Origin: an uncultured Christensenellaceae bacterium
GTDB lineage: Bacteria; Bacillota; Clostridia; Christensenellales; Borkfalkiaceae
Direction: 5' to 3'
DNA length: 64,000 nt
NCBI GenBank assembly: GCA_910587825.1
Contig: CAJUNJ010000001.1
Span: 154,406-218,405, forward strand
Each line of letters starts with the position of its first letter. Within the stretch, counting starts at the first letter, position 1. This document shows, one piece after another, positions 14,397 through 24,617 of this stretch. Under the pieces are notes generated by a model that saw nothing but the letters and a program-made list of their open reading frames with translations, was not told the DNA's origin and searched no databases. A program made the translations under genes and the position numbers.

Positions 14397-17300
14397 TTAA
14401 TTTTTGTTCCGTTTTCTCTTTACAGCGAAAACTATTACTACGACGGTTGCGGCGACGACTGCCGCGGACAGCACAGAAATTAATACTATCTCCAAAACGG
14501 AAAGCGAATGTGCCGTGCTTTGGCAAATTTCAAATAGTCCGCCGTCAACTTCGAAACAGATATATCCGCCGTAAACGGAAGCTTCAAGACGGGTTCGCTC
14601 TCCGTCCACCGCATATACGGTATATTCGGCATTTTCCGACGGGATACGGAATTTGACGGTGTAATGCCCCGCGTCTATGTATTCGCCGTCCAAAGTAAAT
14701 TTAACAGAATAGTAATCGCCCGTTCTTTCAAGGGTAATCTGCGTTTCCGCGTCGAACAGTCCCTCCACGAGAACGTCTGCGTCCGCAGTTGAAAGCGTGC
14801 TTATCGACAGCGTATAATTTGCATATATGACCGTATTGCCTTCAACGTTTTCAGCGGCTGAGATTGTCACAAAGTATACGCCGTCCGTTCCTTCGTATAT
14901 CCATCTGCCGTTTTTAAATTCGGCATATTTAAGGGATGCGCACTCCGCCGAAGCCCCCTTTTCGACGCGCACGGAATATATTTCTTCGAAATTATCGAAG
15001 TTGATACTTCCGTCTTCGTATAAGTCGCCGGCATCCTTATTCCATTCCATAAAAACGACCGAGTAAGTTAGCTTTGCGCACTCCGACATTGCCGATTGCA
15101 TATTTTGGGTATGCTTTGCAAACAGTTCCTCTTCGTCGTCGATGTCTTCCGTATCATAACAGTCGTACATATAAGTCAATACGGGGAAAGAATTTTTTGC
15201 ACCGCCCTGCCAATATTCGTGATTGAAATATTCGTGCAGGTACATAGAAAGATTATTTTCCGAGAGAAGTTCTTCCGCGCTTATCCCGACGGCGGCATAT
15301 TCAAAGTTTTGACCGTATTCTGTTCCGCCTATCCCTCCGCGCGTTCCTATGTAGTAGTTAAACTCAAATCCGTCGGGAAAAGAGTTGAGTGACAAATTAA
15401 AACTTTGCGCCCCGCCCGCGATACCGCCGACGTTTTTGCCGTCGCATACGATGACCGTATTAGAATACGAGGACGAAATGATATTTGCGATATTTCCGGC
15501 AATTCCGCCTACAAAGTCGGAACCGAAGAGAGTCGCGTTAGAAGCGCAGTAATGCACCGTTCCGCCGTTGCCGACTATGCCGCCGACGTAATTTGCATTG
15601 GCGCCGCCCGCTTTAAGCGTTCCCGAAGAAAAGCAACCGACTACGCTTGCCGTACCGTTGCCGAGAATACCGCCGACATAACCGCCGCTTATGCAGGTAA
15701 TGTCACCCGCAGAAAGCGAGTTGCGGATTATAAGCCCGTCGAACAGACTGTTGCCGACAACACCGCCAGCGTAATTGTCCGAATTTACGTTGCCGTAGTT
15801 CTGCAAATAAATCAAACCGTGTCTTTCGCCTATGAGCACTTCGTCCTGCGTTCCGCCGTTATTGAAATATCTGTTTATTATTTCCGACAGTTCAAGCCCG
15901 CCGAAGAATTCGTTGCCGTCGCCTTGGTTTTCGGCAATGTTCCCGTATCCCCCTATAACACCGCCCACGTATTTACGACCCGAAATCTCGCCGAAGTTTG
16001 CGCAGAAATAATTTTCGCCCGTACAGAAGCCGACTATTCCGCCGACATAAACGGCGTTAGCTTTTACGCCGACCGCCCCGCGGTTTATGCAGTCGGAAAG
16101 TTTACCGGCGGAAAATCCCGCTATTGCGCCGATATTTGTCAAATTGGAATTTGTTTGCGTACAGGGGGCGACAGCGCCTTTGTTTTCGCAGGAGAGCACG
16201 TCGCCGCTGTTGAACCCGACAACTCCGCCGACGTTGGATTTGCCCGTAACGGTTGCGCTGTTTTTACAGTCGCGCACAACGCCGACCTGTACCACGTTGT
16301 TACTGTCAAGGCTTGCCGAATTGTCGTCGATACGGCTTACGCCGTTAAAAGCCGTAACTCCGCCTACAAAGTTATCGCCCGTTATCTTTCCGCTTACGGA
16401 AATTCTTTTAAGCGAGCCGTAGTTCCTTGCAACCGCACCGACGTATTCGCCGTCCTTGCAGTCGATTGTTAAATTTTCAAAATTGAGACGTTCTATATTT
16501 CCCGTCCGCGTTACGCATTCGAAAACCGCAAATACATCCGACTTGTCTGTCACCGTTATATTTTTGAGAGTGTGATAACCGCCGTAAAAATTACCCCCGA
16601 AGGACTTGACGCCGACGAAATTTATTCCGCCGAAGTCGAGATCGCAAGTCAGATATACAGAAAGATTGACCGAATAATCAGCCGAAGCCGAACAGTTTTC
16701 GGCAAAAGCGATAAATTCTTTTACCGTGGATATTTCTATTTCACGGCCCGCCTGAGTCCGATCCGTCAAGGTATAGCGGTAATGCCTGCCCTGACTGTAA
16801 ACGTGTTCGTCCGAAAATAAAATTTTGTATACCCCCGATGTATTCAGGCAAATGTATTTCAAACCGTCCTTATATTTATCCTTTCCGTCCGTAATATAAA
16901 ATTCCAAATCCCCGTCGGAAATATCGCGGTCGGTCACGGTAAGATAGAGGATATACTGTCTGTAACCGTCGTCGTAATCGTCGTCCCCGTCAACGACTTC
17001 GGTAAAAGAGAATTTTTTGTCTATATCCACTCCGCCCTGTTTATTGAAGCCGTAACCGTTAAAGCTTCCGACTATGTAATATCCGTCGAGAAGACGCTCG
17101 CGCCACTCCGCAGAAGTGCGGTATATTTCCGAACCGACGGTAAAGCTTAATTCGTACCAGCCGACGTCTTCAACGGTTATCTTTGACACGTCGGTGTCCT
17201 CGTCGTTATCGTCGTCTATAAGGCGGTAACCGCCGGTAAGTTCGCGTTCGTATACGCGGTACTTCAACGCGGTGTCGCGTTCCGGTATAAAAAGTTCGCC

Positions 17301-18113
17301 GAAGCGGTATTCCTCCGCAGTTGTATTTTGCTCGTACCGGCATAAAGCATAGGCGTCTTTGCCGTTTATCTGCGTCGCGGAGCTGTCTGAAATGACCGTT
17401 ACCCCTTCTTCGAACACGGCGAAGTACTCGGCGGCGTCTTCTATATAGACGTTATATACATACTCTTCTCCGCTTCCGTACAAACCGTCGGAATTGAACG
17501 CGTATTCATTTCCGTCACGCACGACCTTTGGCGTAAAAAGTATGCGGTATGCTCCGCCGTCGGTTATGACGTGCTTTTCTTCGCCGTAGACGACTTCGCT
17601 TCCGCCCGCAATAGCGACGGACGAAATATAATATAAATCGTAGGCGGTAAAATAGGGATTATAAGTAAGCACGTTCTGCACTCCGTCTATTTCGACGCCG
17701 TATGATTCTGGCGTATAGAACGCATATGTGACGTGACAGCCCGTAGCCTTATATCCGTCCTGACCGATATCGAATATACCGTCGGGCGAAAACTTTATAT
17801 TGTAGCGGTATGCAGGCGTTTCGTCTACCTGCATATTTTCGCCACGTACGGAATAATAGCGCACGCCGCGGTTATCTGTAACGTAAAAGCCGATTGCCGA
17901 CGACAGCGACACTTTTTCGAGATAATAACATCCGTCGTCGCGCAAAGTCATTTTGTTTGAATTTCTAATAGCGTAATTCTGGTGGCTGAAAGCGACGTAG
18001 TACTCTTTCCCGCTGTCGTCTTCGTCCGCATAGGCAACAAAAACGCCCGCGGCTCCGCTTAAAACCATAATCAAAGACAGAATTATTATCGAAATTTTTT
18101 TTCTAATTTTCAT
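14397..18113 (-). CDS. Large GLUG-repeat surface protein, membrane-anchored
   Basis: A 1238-residue exported protein. Residues 1-29 form a signal peptide (KKISIIILSLIMVLSGAAG), and a C-terminal hydrophobic segment (about 1205-1231) followed by KRKRNKN anchors it in the membrane. The N-terminal half has beta-sandwich-like repeats. The centre (about 490-980) carries many GLUG-type repeats with the VGG(V/I)(V/A)G signature (NVGGVVGFNSGDVLSCEN, YVGGIVGFCTG, FVGGIAGNIAN), which fold as a beta-helix in adhesins and peptidases. No catalytic motif is visible. It overlaps the end of the exporter gene by 11 nt, so it is translationally coupled to it. Role unknown; adhesion or sensing at the surface is plausible. 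Confidence 0.8.
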   Translation of the reverse strand: MKIRKKISIIILSLIMVLSGAAGVFVAYADEDDSGKEYYVAFSHQNYAIRNSNKMTLRDDGCYYLEKVSLSSAIGFYVTDNRGVRYYSVRGENMQVDETPAYRYNIKFSPDGIFDIGQDGYKATGCHVTYAFYTPESYGVEIDGVQNVLTYNPYFTAYDLYYISSVAIAGGSEVVYGEEKHVITDGGAYRILFTPKVVRDGNEYAFNSDGLYGSGEEYVYNVYIEDAAEYFAVFEEGVTVISDSSATQINGKDAYALCRYEQNTTAEEYRFGELFIPERDTALKYRVYERELTGGYRLIDDDNDEDTDVSKITVEDVGWYELSFTVGSEIYRTSAEWRERLLDGYYIVGSFNGYGFNKQGGVDIDKKFSFTEVVDGDDDYDDGYRQYILYLTVTDRDISDGDLEFYITDGKDKYKDGLKYICLNTSGVYKILFSDEHVYSQGRHYRYTLTDRTQAGREIEISTVKEFIAFAENCSASADYSVNLSVYLTCDLDFGGINFVGVKSFGGNFYGGYHTLKNITVTDKSDVFAVFECVTRTGNIERLNFENLTIDCKDGEYVGAVARNYGSLKRISVSGKITGDNFVGGVTAFNGVSRIDDNSASLDSNNVVQVGVVRDCKNSATVTGKSNVGGVVGFNSGDVLSCENKGAVAPCTQTNSNLTNIGAIAGFSAGKLSDCINRGAVGVKANAVYVGGIVGFCTGENYFCANFGEISGRKYVGGVIGGYGNIAENQGDGNEFFGGLELSEIINRYFNNGGTQDEVLIGERHGLIYLQNYGNVNSDNYAGGVVGNSLFDGLIIRNSLSAGDITCISGGYVGGILGNGTASVVGCFSSGTLKAGGANANYVGGIVGNGGTVHYCASNATLFGSDFVGGIAGNIANIISSSYSNTVIVCDGKNVGGIAGGAQSFNLSLNSFPDGFEFNYYIGTRGGIGGTEYGQNFEYAAVGISAEELLSENNLSMYLHEYFNHEYWQGGAKNSFPVLTYMYDCYDTEDIDDEEELFAKHTQNMQSAMSECAKLTYSVVFMEWNKDAGDLYEDGSINFDNFEEIYSVRVEKGASAECASLKYAEFKNGRWIYEGTDGVYFVTISAAENVEGNTVIYANYTLSISTLSTADADVLVEGLFDAETQITLERTGDYYSVKFTLDGEYIDAGHYTVKFRIPSENAEYTVYAVDGERTRLEASVYGGYICFEVDGGLFEICQSTAHSLSVLEIVLISVLSAAVVAATVVVIVFAVKRKRNKN

Positions 18114-20475
18114 CGCTTTGTTTGTCCTCCGCCTCTTGTTGACCGCCTGCCGCCGCGTTCCCTATAACCAACGGCAGCCGCTTGAATATTTTTTTGCGTT
18201 CTCTTTTTCTGAAAAAGGTTTTCATTAACGGTTTGTCGAATATGACAAGCATAGACGGAATAACCAACAGAACGCCGAGTATTGAAATTATTACGCCCCG
18301 TCCCAAGCAGTTGCCGAGAGTTGCGATTAATGGATTTTTAACGACCCCGCCAATCAAAAAGGATGCCGCAACCATTATCGAACCCGACGTAATAATAGTC
18401 GGGAATGCCGCGTTGACGGCTTCTTTCATTGCCTGTTTGCTTTCCATCGACTTTCTGAATTCTACGTATCGACCCGTTGTGACTATCGCATAGTCGATGG
18501 TGGCGCCCATCTGAATTGCGCTGACTATAAGGTACACGAAGAAGAAAACGTTTGTGCCCATAAGCGGGAAAAACGCGAAATTTATAAATATCGCGCCCTG
18601 TATCGTAAGCACAAGCGGTATCGGCAAGCCCCAGGATTTTATAGTGAACAGCAGAATTATAAATACGAACAGTATTGTCAGGACGCTTACTTTTACGTTG
18701 TCTTCGGCAAACGATTTGTTCAGGTCGTACGAACTCATCGAATCTCCCGCAAATATGGCTTCCGGACAGAACGCCTTGACTTCCGTAAGCAGACTGTCAA
18801 TAAGCGCAAACGTTTCGCGGCTTTCCACTTCGCCGTCTATGTTGAACAATATCCTTGAATAGTTTTTGCCGATAAGCTGATCTTCGGCGTCCTGCACGGT
18901 GTCGCGCAAGTCCTCGTAACTTTCCAGGGCGTCCGCGTCGTTGTACAGGTTTGCGGTTATGAAGTCGTCGTGGTCAAATGCGCAGTCGCACAACTGCAAC
19001 AGCGAAGCCGTATAAATATTTTTATTGGATTGATATAACGCAACTTCCTCTATTCCGCTTTTGCTGTCCTCCTTGCTGAAAAAGGCGTACACAGAATATA
19101 TTTTATCCGCAACAGCTTCGTCCACGCCGAGAAGTTCCGAAAACCTTCGGTAATTTATTTGTTCGGTAAGATATACGTTTTGCGCGTTTAAGGTAAGTTC
19201 TACGTTGGCTATGCCCAAAGCTTGATCGATTTCTTCGTGGGCTTCGACCATTTCGATTACCGAAAGCTGTTCGGCATAATTTTTACCCGGGACGAGAATA
19301 ACGAATTGGTTAGTCGTTCCGAAAACTTTTTCGGTTTCCCAAGTTGCAATCTGGCTTTCGGACGGACGGTTCGTGTCAATACTTATCATCGAATAACAGT
19401 AGTCCGTCTGGAACGAAAAATATGTGCCGACCGATACGATAGCTATAAACAGAGCGAGAATTACGTATCTGCATTTAATGACCGCTCCGGCAACGGGTCG
19501 CACCGACGGAACAAAATTGCGGTGGGCGGTTTTTTCGATAGGCTTGTTAAACAGAAGAATAACCGCGGGCATAAAGAAAAACACGGTAATTATACTGCAA
19601 AAAATACTTTTTGCAAGCACAAACCCCAAATCCGCGCCAAGCCGCAAAGCCATCGTCGTAAGGGCGAGAAGTCCCGCTATCGTAGTAAGCGAAGAACCGC
19701 AAATTTCGGGTATGGCTTTCGTCAACGCCTGCGTAACAGCCTGACGGCTGTCGGAGCAGTTTTCCTTTTCTTCCGTAAATCTGTGGCACAGGATAATTGC
19801 GTAATCTATCGCAAGCGCAAGCTGTAATATTACGCAGACCGAATTTGAGATAAACGAAATTGTCCCGAAAAAGAAATTCGTCCCCATATTCAACAGCGCA
19901 GCCACAATAAAGACGATTAAAAATACCCCTACCTCCGCAAAACTTTTGGAAGTAAATATCAGCACTGCGATAATTATTATAATTGCAAGCAGTAGAACGA
20001 AATTTATGTCGCTTACCAAATCATCCGCCATAGTGTCTATAAGCGACACGGACACAAGCGCGTCGTAAGGTGAAAGCAGTTCAATGGTTTTGTTGTAAGC
20101 TTCAACGCTTTTTTCGTCTTCGTCGTCGCCGTCGAAAGTAATATTGAACAACGCGCAGGAGTTTTTGTAATAGTCCGGCGTCGAATTGAATTCGAAAGAT
20201 TTTACGCCTTCAAGACTTTCGATTTCGCCGTGGAGTTTTTCGGCTTTGTCATACGGTATGTTGCGCACCATAATGGTCGCGGTTCCGTAAGTTACAAACT
20301 CTTCTTCCATTATCTCTATTGCTTTTTTCGTATCGGTGGATTCCGGCAGATAAGCAGTTATACTATACTCTATCCTGACCTGACTCATCCCCCAAACACT
20401 GAACGCCATAAGCGCAACGAAAATCAGCATTATTATCTTTCTATGGTCGACTATGAATTTTGCCAATGCCTTCAT
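18103..20475 (-). CDS. RND/MMPL-family exporter
   Basis: A 790-residue membrane protein with two equal halves, each starting with one transmembrane helix and an exported domain (ending near 150 and 560), followed by five helices. Conserved features include LALAIDYAIILCHRF and the corresponding MGATIDYAIVTTGRY, the twin Asp-containing helix-4 motifs that carry protons in this family. MMPL-type pumps export lipids or hydrophobic compounds. The C-terminal tail is cytoplasmic and charged. It is the first gene of an operon with the GLUG surface protein and is divergent from a TetR gene, which probably regulates it. Confidence 0.88.
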   Translation of the reverse strand: MKALAKFIVDHRKIIMLIFVALMAFSVWGMSQVRIEYSITAYLPESTDTKKAIEIMEEEFVTYGTATIMVRNIPYDKAEKLHGEIESLEGVKSFEFNSTPDYYKNSCALFNITFDGDDEDEKSVEAYNKTIELLSPYDALVSVSLIDTMADDLVSDINFVLLLAIIIIIAVLIFTSKSFAEVGVFLIVFIVAALLNMGTNFFFGTISFISNSVCVILQLALAIDYAIILCHRFTEEKENCSDSRQAVTQALTKAIPEICGSSLTTIAGLLALTTMALRLGADLGFVLAKSIFCSIITVFFFMPAVILLFNKPIEKTAHRNFVPSVRPVAGAVIKCRYVILALFIAIVSVGTYFSFQTDYCYSMISIDTNRPSESQIATWETEKVFGTTNQFVILVPGKNYAEQLSVIEMVEAHEEIDQALGIANVELTLNAQNVYLTEQINYRRFSELLGVDEAVADKIYSVYAFFSKEDSKSGIEEVALYQSNKNIYTASLLQLCDCAFDHDDFITANLYNDADALESYEDLRDTVQDAEDQLIGKNYSRILFNIDGEVESRETFALIDSLLTEVKAFCPEAIFAGDSMSSYDLNKSFAEDNVKVSVLTILFVFIILLFTIKSWGLPIPLVLTIQGAIFINFAFFPLMGTNVFFFVYLIVSAIQMGATIDYAIVTTGRYVEFRKSMESKQAMKEAVNAAFPTIITSGSIMVAASFLIGGVVKNPLIATLGNCLGRGVIISILGVLLVIPSMLVIFDKPLMKTFFRKRERKKIFKRLPLVIGNAAAGGQQEAEDKQSDEN

Positions 20476-20499
20476 TTAATAATACATCCGTATACTTTC

Positions 20500-20528
20500 T
20501 TGACTTTCGTACTATTTTATGTTAAACT
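20500..20528 (+). promoter_or_regulatory. Candidate promoter of the TetR gene
   Basis: TTGACT (20500-20505), 17-bp spacer, TAAACT (20523-20528) in the region between the divergent exporter and TetR genes. A TetR operator palindrome could not be identified with confidence in this 134-bp gap. Confidence 0.5.
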
Positions 20529-20609
20529 ATAAAAAAGGTAAATTATTAACGCCATACGCATTTTTACAACCGGTAAGTTAATATACAAAACGGGAGAAAG
20601 AGTATTATT

Positions 20610-21206
20610 ATGGACAAAAAAGAAGACGTTCGCATTACAAGAAGCAAGCGTGATTTACGCAACGCTTTTATAGAACTTATCAAAAGCCGCCCTTTTGAAA
20701 AAATTGCCGTAACCGATATTTGCAAAGCAGCAATGATAAACAAAATGACTTTTTACAAGCATTATCAGGACAAGTACGCCCTTTTGGACGACTGTATAAA
20801 GGCCATTGCGGAAAACATTTATTTTGCCTGCGTCCCGGACGCCGATATTGACAGACGGCTTAACGAAAACCCCGTCGACTTCTTCGTCGATTTACTTTCA
20901 ACCGTTATGACCGAATGTCATTCCAAAAAAGAAATTATGCTGTCGCTCGTATACGGCAACAACACTTCTTTAAGATTTGTGGTTGAAAACTGCTGTAAAA
21001 AAATAATAGAACAGCTTATGATAAGACTGGCGCAGACTTATAAATTCAAATACCCTATTTCCATTATCACTTCGTTTGTAACGGGAGGTTTTGCAAACGT
21101 AGTCACGGAATGCCTTATCATACCCAATTTTTCAATAGAAAATTTCAACGCCTATTCGAGGAAGTTTTTCAACGATATTCTTTCCTGCAAACTGATAATA
21201 GAATAG
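20610..21206 (+). CDS. TetR/AcrR-family regulator
   Basis: A 198-residue protein. Residues 8-60 form the TetR helix-turn-helix (RSKRDLRNAFIELIKSRPFE, then ITDIC-like VTDICKAAMINKMTFYKHYQ with the recognition helix), and the rest is the variable ligand-binding domain. The DhaS-like MTFYKHYQDKYAL sequence is typical of clostridial members. It is divergent from the RND exporter operon, so repression of that exporter is the likeliest role. The ligand is unknown. Confidence 0.85.
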   Translation: MDKKEDVRITRSKRDLRNAFIELIKSRPFEKIAVTDICKAAMINKMTFYKHYQDKYALLDDCIKAIAENIYFACVPDADIDRRLNENPVDFFVDLLSTVMTECHSKKEIMLSLVYGNNTSLRFVVENCCKKIIEQLMIRLAQTYKFKYPISIITSFVTGGFANVVTECLIIPNFSIENFNAYSRKFFNDILSCKLIIE

Positions 21207-21224
21207 TTTAATTTCCGCTTAACC

Positions 21225-21253
21225 TTGACTGATAAATTATTTTGTGGTATATT
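21225..21253 (+). promoter_or_regulatory. Promoter of sdaA-comEC
   Basis: TTGACT (21225-21230), 17-bp spacer, TATATT (21248-21253), followed by a short leader with AAGGAG before ATG 21292. Confidence 0.8.
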
Positions 21254-21291
21254 GTAACCGACGCTTATAAACGTGGACTAAGGAGAAATAA

Positions 21292-22494
21292 ATGAAATCT
21301 TTAAAAGAACTTTACCGTTGCGGTATGGGACCGTCAAGTTCGCATACGATAGGTCCGCAGAATGCCTGCAAGGAATTTTTGGCGGAATATCCCTTTATAG
21401 ACGGATACAAAGTCGTGCTTTACGGCTCGCTTGCCAAAACGGGTAAAGGGCATATGACCGACAGCGTAATAAGAAAGTCGTTCGAAAACATTTGCGGGGA
21501 AGTCGAGTTTAACTGCGAAAAGAAAGATTTACACCACCCCAACACGATGGAAATTTACGGCTTTGACGGCGGACGCGAAGTTGCGTGCTGGCACGTTACA
21601 AGCGTCGGAGGCGGGGCAATAAAGATAAAGGGCAGAAAAAAGTCGGAGCCGCGCGAAGTGTATCCGCACAAGAATTTTGCGGAAATTTCGGATTACTGTA
21701 AGGCAGAAAACATACGCCTTTGCGAATATGCGGAAAAATTCGAAGGTCAGTCCCTCCGCCCCTATCTTGCCGAAGTATGGCAGGTTATGCAAAACGCCGT
21801 AGAACGCGGGCTTAATGCGGAAGGTATTCTTGAAGGCGGGCTTGACGTAAGACGCAAAGCCAAGACGCTGTTTTCCGAAAACGACGTTTTCGAAGACAGT
21901 ATGACGCGGGAAAACAGACTTGTATGCGCGTTCGCATTTGCCGTAAGCGAAGAAAACGCTTCCTGCGGGGAAATTGTCACCGCTCCCACCTGCGGGTCGG
22001 CAGGCGTTCTTCCCGCGGTACTCTATTACTTCAAATATAAATATAAGTTTGATGACGAACGCATAATAGACGCGCTTGCTACCGCGGGAATTGTAGGCAA
22101 CGTAGTAAAAACCAACGCTTCAATAAGCGGAGCCGAATGCGGATGTCAGGCTGAAATAGGAACGGCTTGCTCTATGGCTTCCGCCGCGTTGGGCGAGCTG
22201 TACGGTATGGATATAAGCCAGATAGAATATGCGGCGGAAGTTGCGCTTGAACATCACCTCGGGCTTACTTGCGACCCCATTAAGGGGCTTGTTCAGATAC
22301 CCTGCATAGAGCGCAACGCCGTTGCCGCAATGCGTGCGATTAATGCCGTAAGTCTTGCAAACTTCCTTACCTATTCGCGCAAAATTTCTTTCGATATGGT
22401 TGTTGCAACAATGTACCGTACAGGTAAAGACCTTTCAAAGATATACCGCGAAACCGCCGAAGGCGGGCTTGCCAAAATTTACGGCAAAGACTGA
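21292..22494 (+). CDS. sdaA: L-serine dehydratase, single-chain, iron-sulfur type
   Basis: A 400-residue enzyme converting L-serine to pyruvate and ammonia. The N-terminal domain opens with the substrate-loop motif GMGPSSSHTIGP. The C-terminal domain carries the cluster-binding cysteines: TAPTCGSAGVLPAVLYYF, GCQAEIGTACSMASAALGEL and LTCDPIKGLVQIPCIERNAV. In many Clostridia the two domains are separate subunits; here they are fused. An AAGGAG site and a good promoter precede it. comEC follows after 13 nt. Confidence 0.92.
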   Translation: MKSLKELYRCGMGPSSSHTIGPQNACKEFLAEYPFIDGYKVVLYGSLAKTGKGHMTDSVIRKSFENICGEVEFNCEKKDLHHPNTMEIYGFDGGREVACWHVTSVGGGAIKIKGRKKSEPREVYPHKNFAEISDYCKAENIRLCEYAEKFEGQSLRPYLAEVWQVMQNAVERGLNAEGILEGGLDVRRKAKTLFSENDVFEDSMTRENRLVCAFAFAVSEENASCGEIVTAPTCGSAGVLPAVLYYFKYKYKFDDERIIDALATAGIVGNVVKTNASISGAECGCQAEIGTACSMASAALGELYGMDISQIEYAAEVALEHHLGLTCDPIKGLVQIPCIERNAVAAMRAINAVSLANFLTYSRKISFDMVVATMYRTGKDLSKIYRETAEGGLAKIYGKD

Positions 22495-22507
22495 AAAGTT
22501 ATACGAA

Positions 22508-24553
22508 ATGAAAAAAATTATTAACCCGAGAATTCCCGTAATATTTACACTTGCGCTGTCGGCAGGAATATACTTGGGTTATATTTTCGCTTTAAAAGAT
22601 ATAAGTTTATTATGGATTACCGCCACAGTTCCCGCTGCCGCGGTATTTTCCGTTTTCTGGGCTGTTTTCAACAAAAAGTACGCTACCCTTGCCGTTGCTT
22701 TCATATCGCTTTTTATAATCTGTTGCGGTGCGACGGGCAGCAATCTGACGCTTGAAGAATACTCGAAAAGCCGTATAATATACGGCAAAGAATATCTTGT
22801 CACGGCAACGGTATCGGAAAAGGGCAAAACAGAAAACGGAGAGTACGTTATACTAAATAAAATCAGTTTGGACGGCGAAAAGAAAAACGGCAAAATTATC
22901 GCATATCTGGATGAAATTTACGGGGAATTTTGCGACGTGGGTTACAAGGTAAGTTTTATTGCAGAAGTTGAAGGTAAGGACGTTTTCCCTTACGGTAAGC
23001 TAAACAGATACGCGCAGGACAACGTTAAATACAGTTGCTTCGTCCACGGCGGTATGAAAGCAAAGTACGCGTTTTCGCTTTTCGGGGACGTACGCTCGGC
23101 TTTAAGGCGAACGCTTTATAAAAATACCGACGGCGACACCGCGGCGGTTGCATACGCAATGCTTACAGGCAACACGCAAAGCATCGAAGAGAATACGATA
23201 AATTCTTTCAGACAAGGCGGAGTCGCACATATATTCGCAGTTTCGGGTCTGCATATAGGGCTTGTGTTCGGCATACACTCGTTCATATGCAGAATTATCA
23301 AATCGAACAAGTATCTGTCCGCAGTACTGTGTTTAATGCCGATACTTTTTTATGCGGGTGTATGCGGATTCACCTCTTCCGCCCTGCGCGCCCTGATAAT
23401 GTGCACGGTAAGTACCGTTGCAAAGCTTTTAAACGCCAAATACGACGGACTTAACGCGCTTGCCGTGGCAGTGTCGGTTATTCTTATAATATCGCCGTTA
23501 AATTTGTTTTCCGCGGGATTACAGCTTTCGGTATGCGCCGTCGGAGGAATTATATTACTTTCCAAAAATTTTTTGAAAAGATTTTCAAAAATTCCGCCGA
23601 AAATCAAAAGCGCTTTGGGCGTATCCGTATCCGCACAGGCGGCGACGGCGCCCGTATTGCTTTCAAAATTCGGATATTTAAGTATTTCGGGACTGTTTTT
23701 AAACATACTCGTCCTGCCGGTTTTATCCGCGGTTTTCGTATTATTGTTCGTAACCGTAGTCTTGGCGACGGTTGTTCCCGCCGTTGCGGGTTTTATAATC
23801 CCTTACGCCGTCCTTCCGCTTCAACTTATTATTTCGTTTTTTATCAACGCCGGTTTTGAAAACGCATTAATAAGCGGATTCGGGGCGGGCGCGTTTGCTC
23901 CCGTATTCCTTTTGGGAATTGTCGCTTTTACCGACAAGATAAATTTAAAAACCGCCGTACGCGCATTGATAGCCGTGTGTTCAGTAACCGTACTCTGTTC
24001 CTATACGACGCTTCGTACGTTTATGCCTGCGGACGGGTATTCGGTTATTATATCCGCCGACATAGGCGGCGGACGGGCGGTCATAAAACACGGCAGAAAA
24101 AGCGTGCTTATACTCAGTGAAAACTGTTACGGATCTTCTGTAAAAACTATGCTGCACGACAACTACGCGACAGATCTTTCGGCGGTAATTTTGCTTGGCG
24201 GTGAAAATTGTGCGTTATCTTACGGCGGTTTTGACTTAGACTGCCGGAATATTTACGCATACGGCGGCTATTTCAACCTGCAACCTTACGGTAAACTTAT
24301 TATCAATTACGAAAAACAGTTTTATTGTGACGGAATTAAATATACCTTCGGCGACGGATACAGCGTTATTGCCGAAACAGAAAATTTTAAAGTTGCGGTT
24401 TGTACGGGTGAAAAAGTAACTTTCGGAGAATACGACCTGCTTATAACCGACTGTACCGACATCAAATGTGATTACGGTAAGCTTGCGGGTTTTAACAGCC
24501 GTTATATAAAAAACAATGTTTATGACTGCGGACAACTTGTTTACAAATTTTAA
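22508..24553 (+). CDS. comEC: ComEC/Rec2-like membrane protein with eroded hydrolase domain
   Basis: A 681-residue polytopic protein. Two N-terminal helices and an exported OB-like domain are followed by the Competence domain (AYAMLTGNTQSIEENTINSF, GGVAHIFAVSGLHIGLVFGI and about ten helices to residue 500). ComEC forms the channel for incoming single-stranded DNA. The C-terminal region is in the position of the beta-lactamase-like nuclease domain, but GQGD is replaced by GGGR and no HxHxDH motif is present, so nuclease activity is probably lost. ATG 22508 is chosen because the frame upstream overlaps sdaA. Other competence genes are not in the window. Confidence 0.88.
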   Translation: MKKIINPRIPVIFTLALSAGIYLGYIFALKDISLLWITATVPAAAVFSVFWAVFNKKYATLAVAFISLFIICCGATGSNLTLEEYSKSRIIYGKEYLVTATVSEKGKTENGEYVILNKISLDGEKKNGKIIAYLDEIYGEFCDVGYKVSFIAEVEGKDVFPYGKLNRYAQDNVKYSCFVHGGMKAKYAFSLFGDVRSALRRTLYKNTDGDTAAVAYAMLTGNTQSIEENTINSFRQGGVAHIFAVSGLHIGLVFGIHSFICRIIKSNKYLSAVLCLMPILFYAGVCGFTSSALRALIMCTVSTVAKLLNAKYDGLNALAVAVSVILIISPLNLFSAGLQLSVCAVGGIILLSKNFLKRFSKIPPKIKSALGVSVSAQAATAPVLLSKFGYLSISGLFLNILVLPVLSAVFVLLFVTVVLATVVPAVAGFIIPYAVLPLQLIISFFINAGFENALISGFGAGAFAPVFLLGIVAFTDKINLKTAVRALIAVCSVTVLCSYTTLRTFMPADGYSVIISADIGGGRAVIKHGRKSVLILSENCYGSSVKTMLHDNYATDLSAVILLGGENCALSYGGFDLDCRNIYAYGGYFNLQPYGKLIINYEKQFYCDGIKYTFGDGYSVIAETENFKVAVCTGEKVTFGEYDLLITDCTDIKCDYGKLAGFNSRYIKNNVYDCGQLVYKF

Positions 24554-24568
24554 ATAATTAAAAATGTG

Positions 24569-24591
24569 AAGGCGGGCATTAAGCCCGCCTT
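24569..24591. terminator. Bidirectional terminator between comEC and the collagen-like gene
   Basis: A 9-bp GC-rich perfect stem (24569-24577 with 24583-24591) in the 64-bp gap between the convergent genes. Confidence 0.8.
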
Positions 24592-24617
24592 ATATTAATG
24601 TTTTTTTATAGTTGCCG

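Noticed and set aside
15405..16472. 355-residue open frame on the plus strand
   Set aside because: It lies wholly inside the GLUG-repeat gene on the other strand. Its composition mirrors the repeats, and it has no ribosome binding site.
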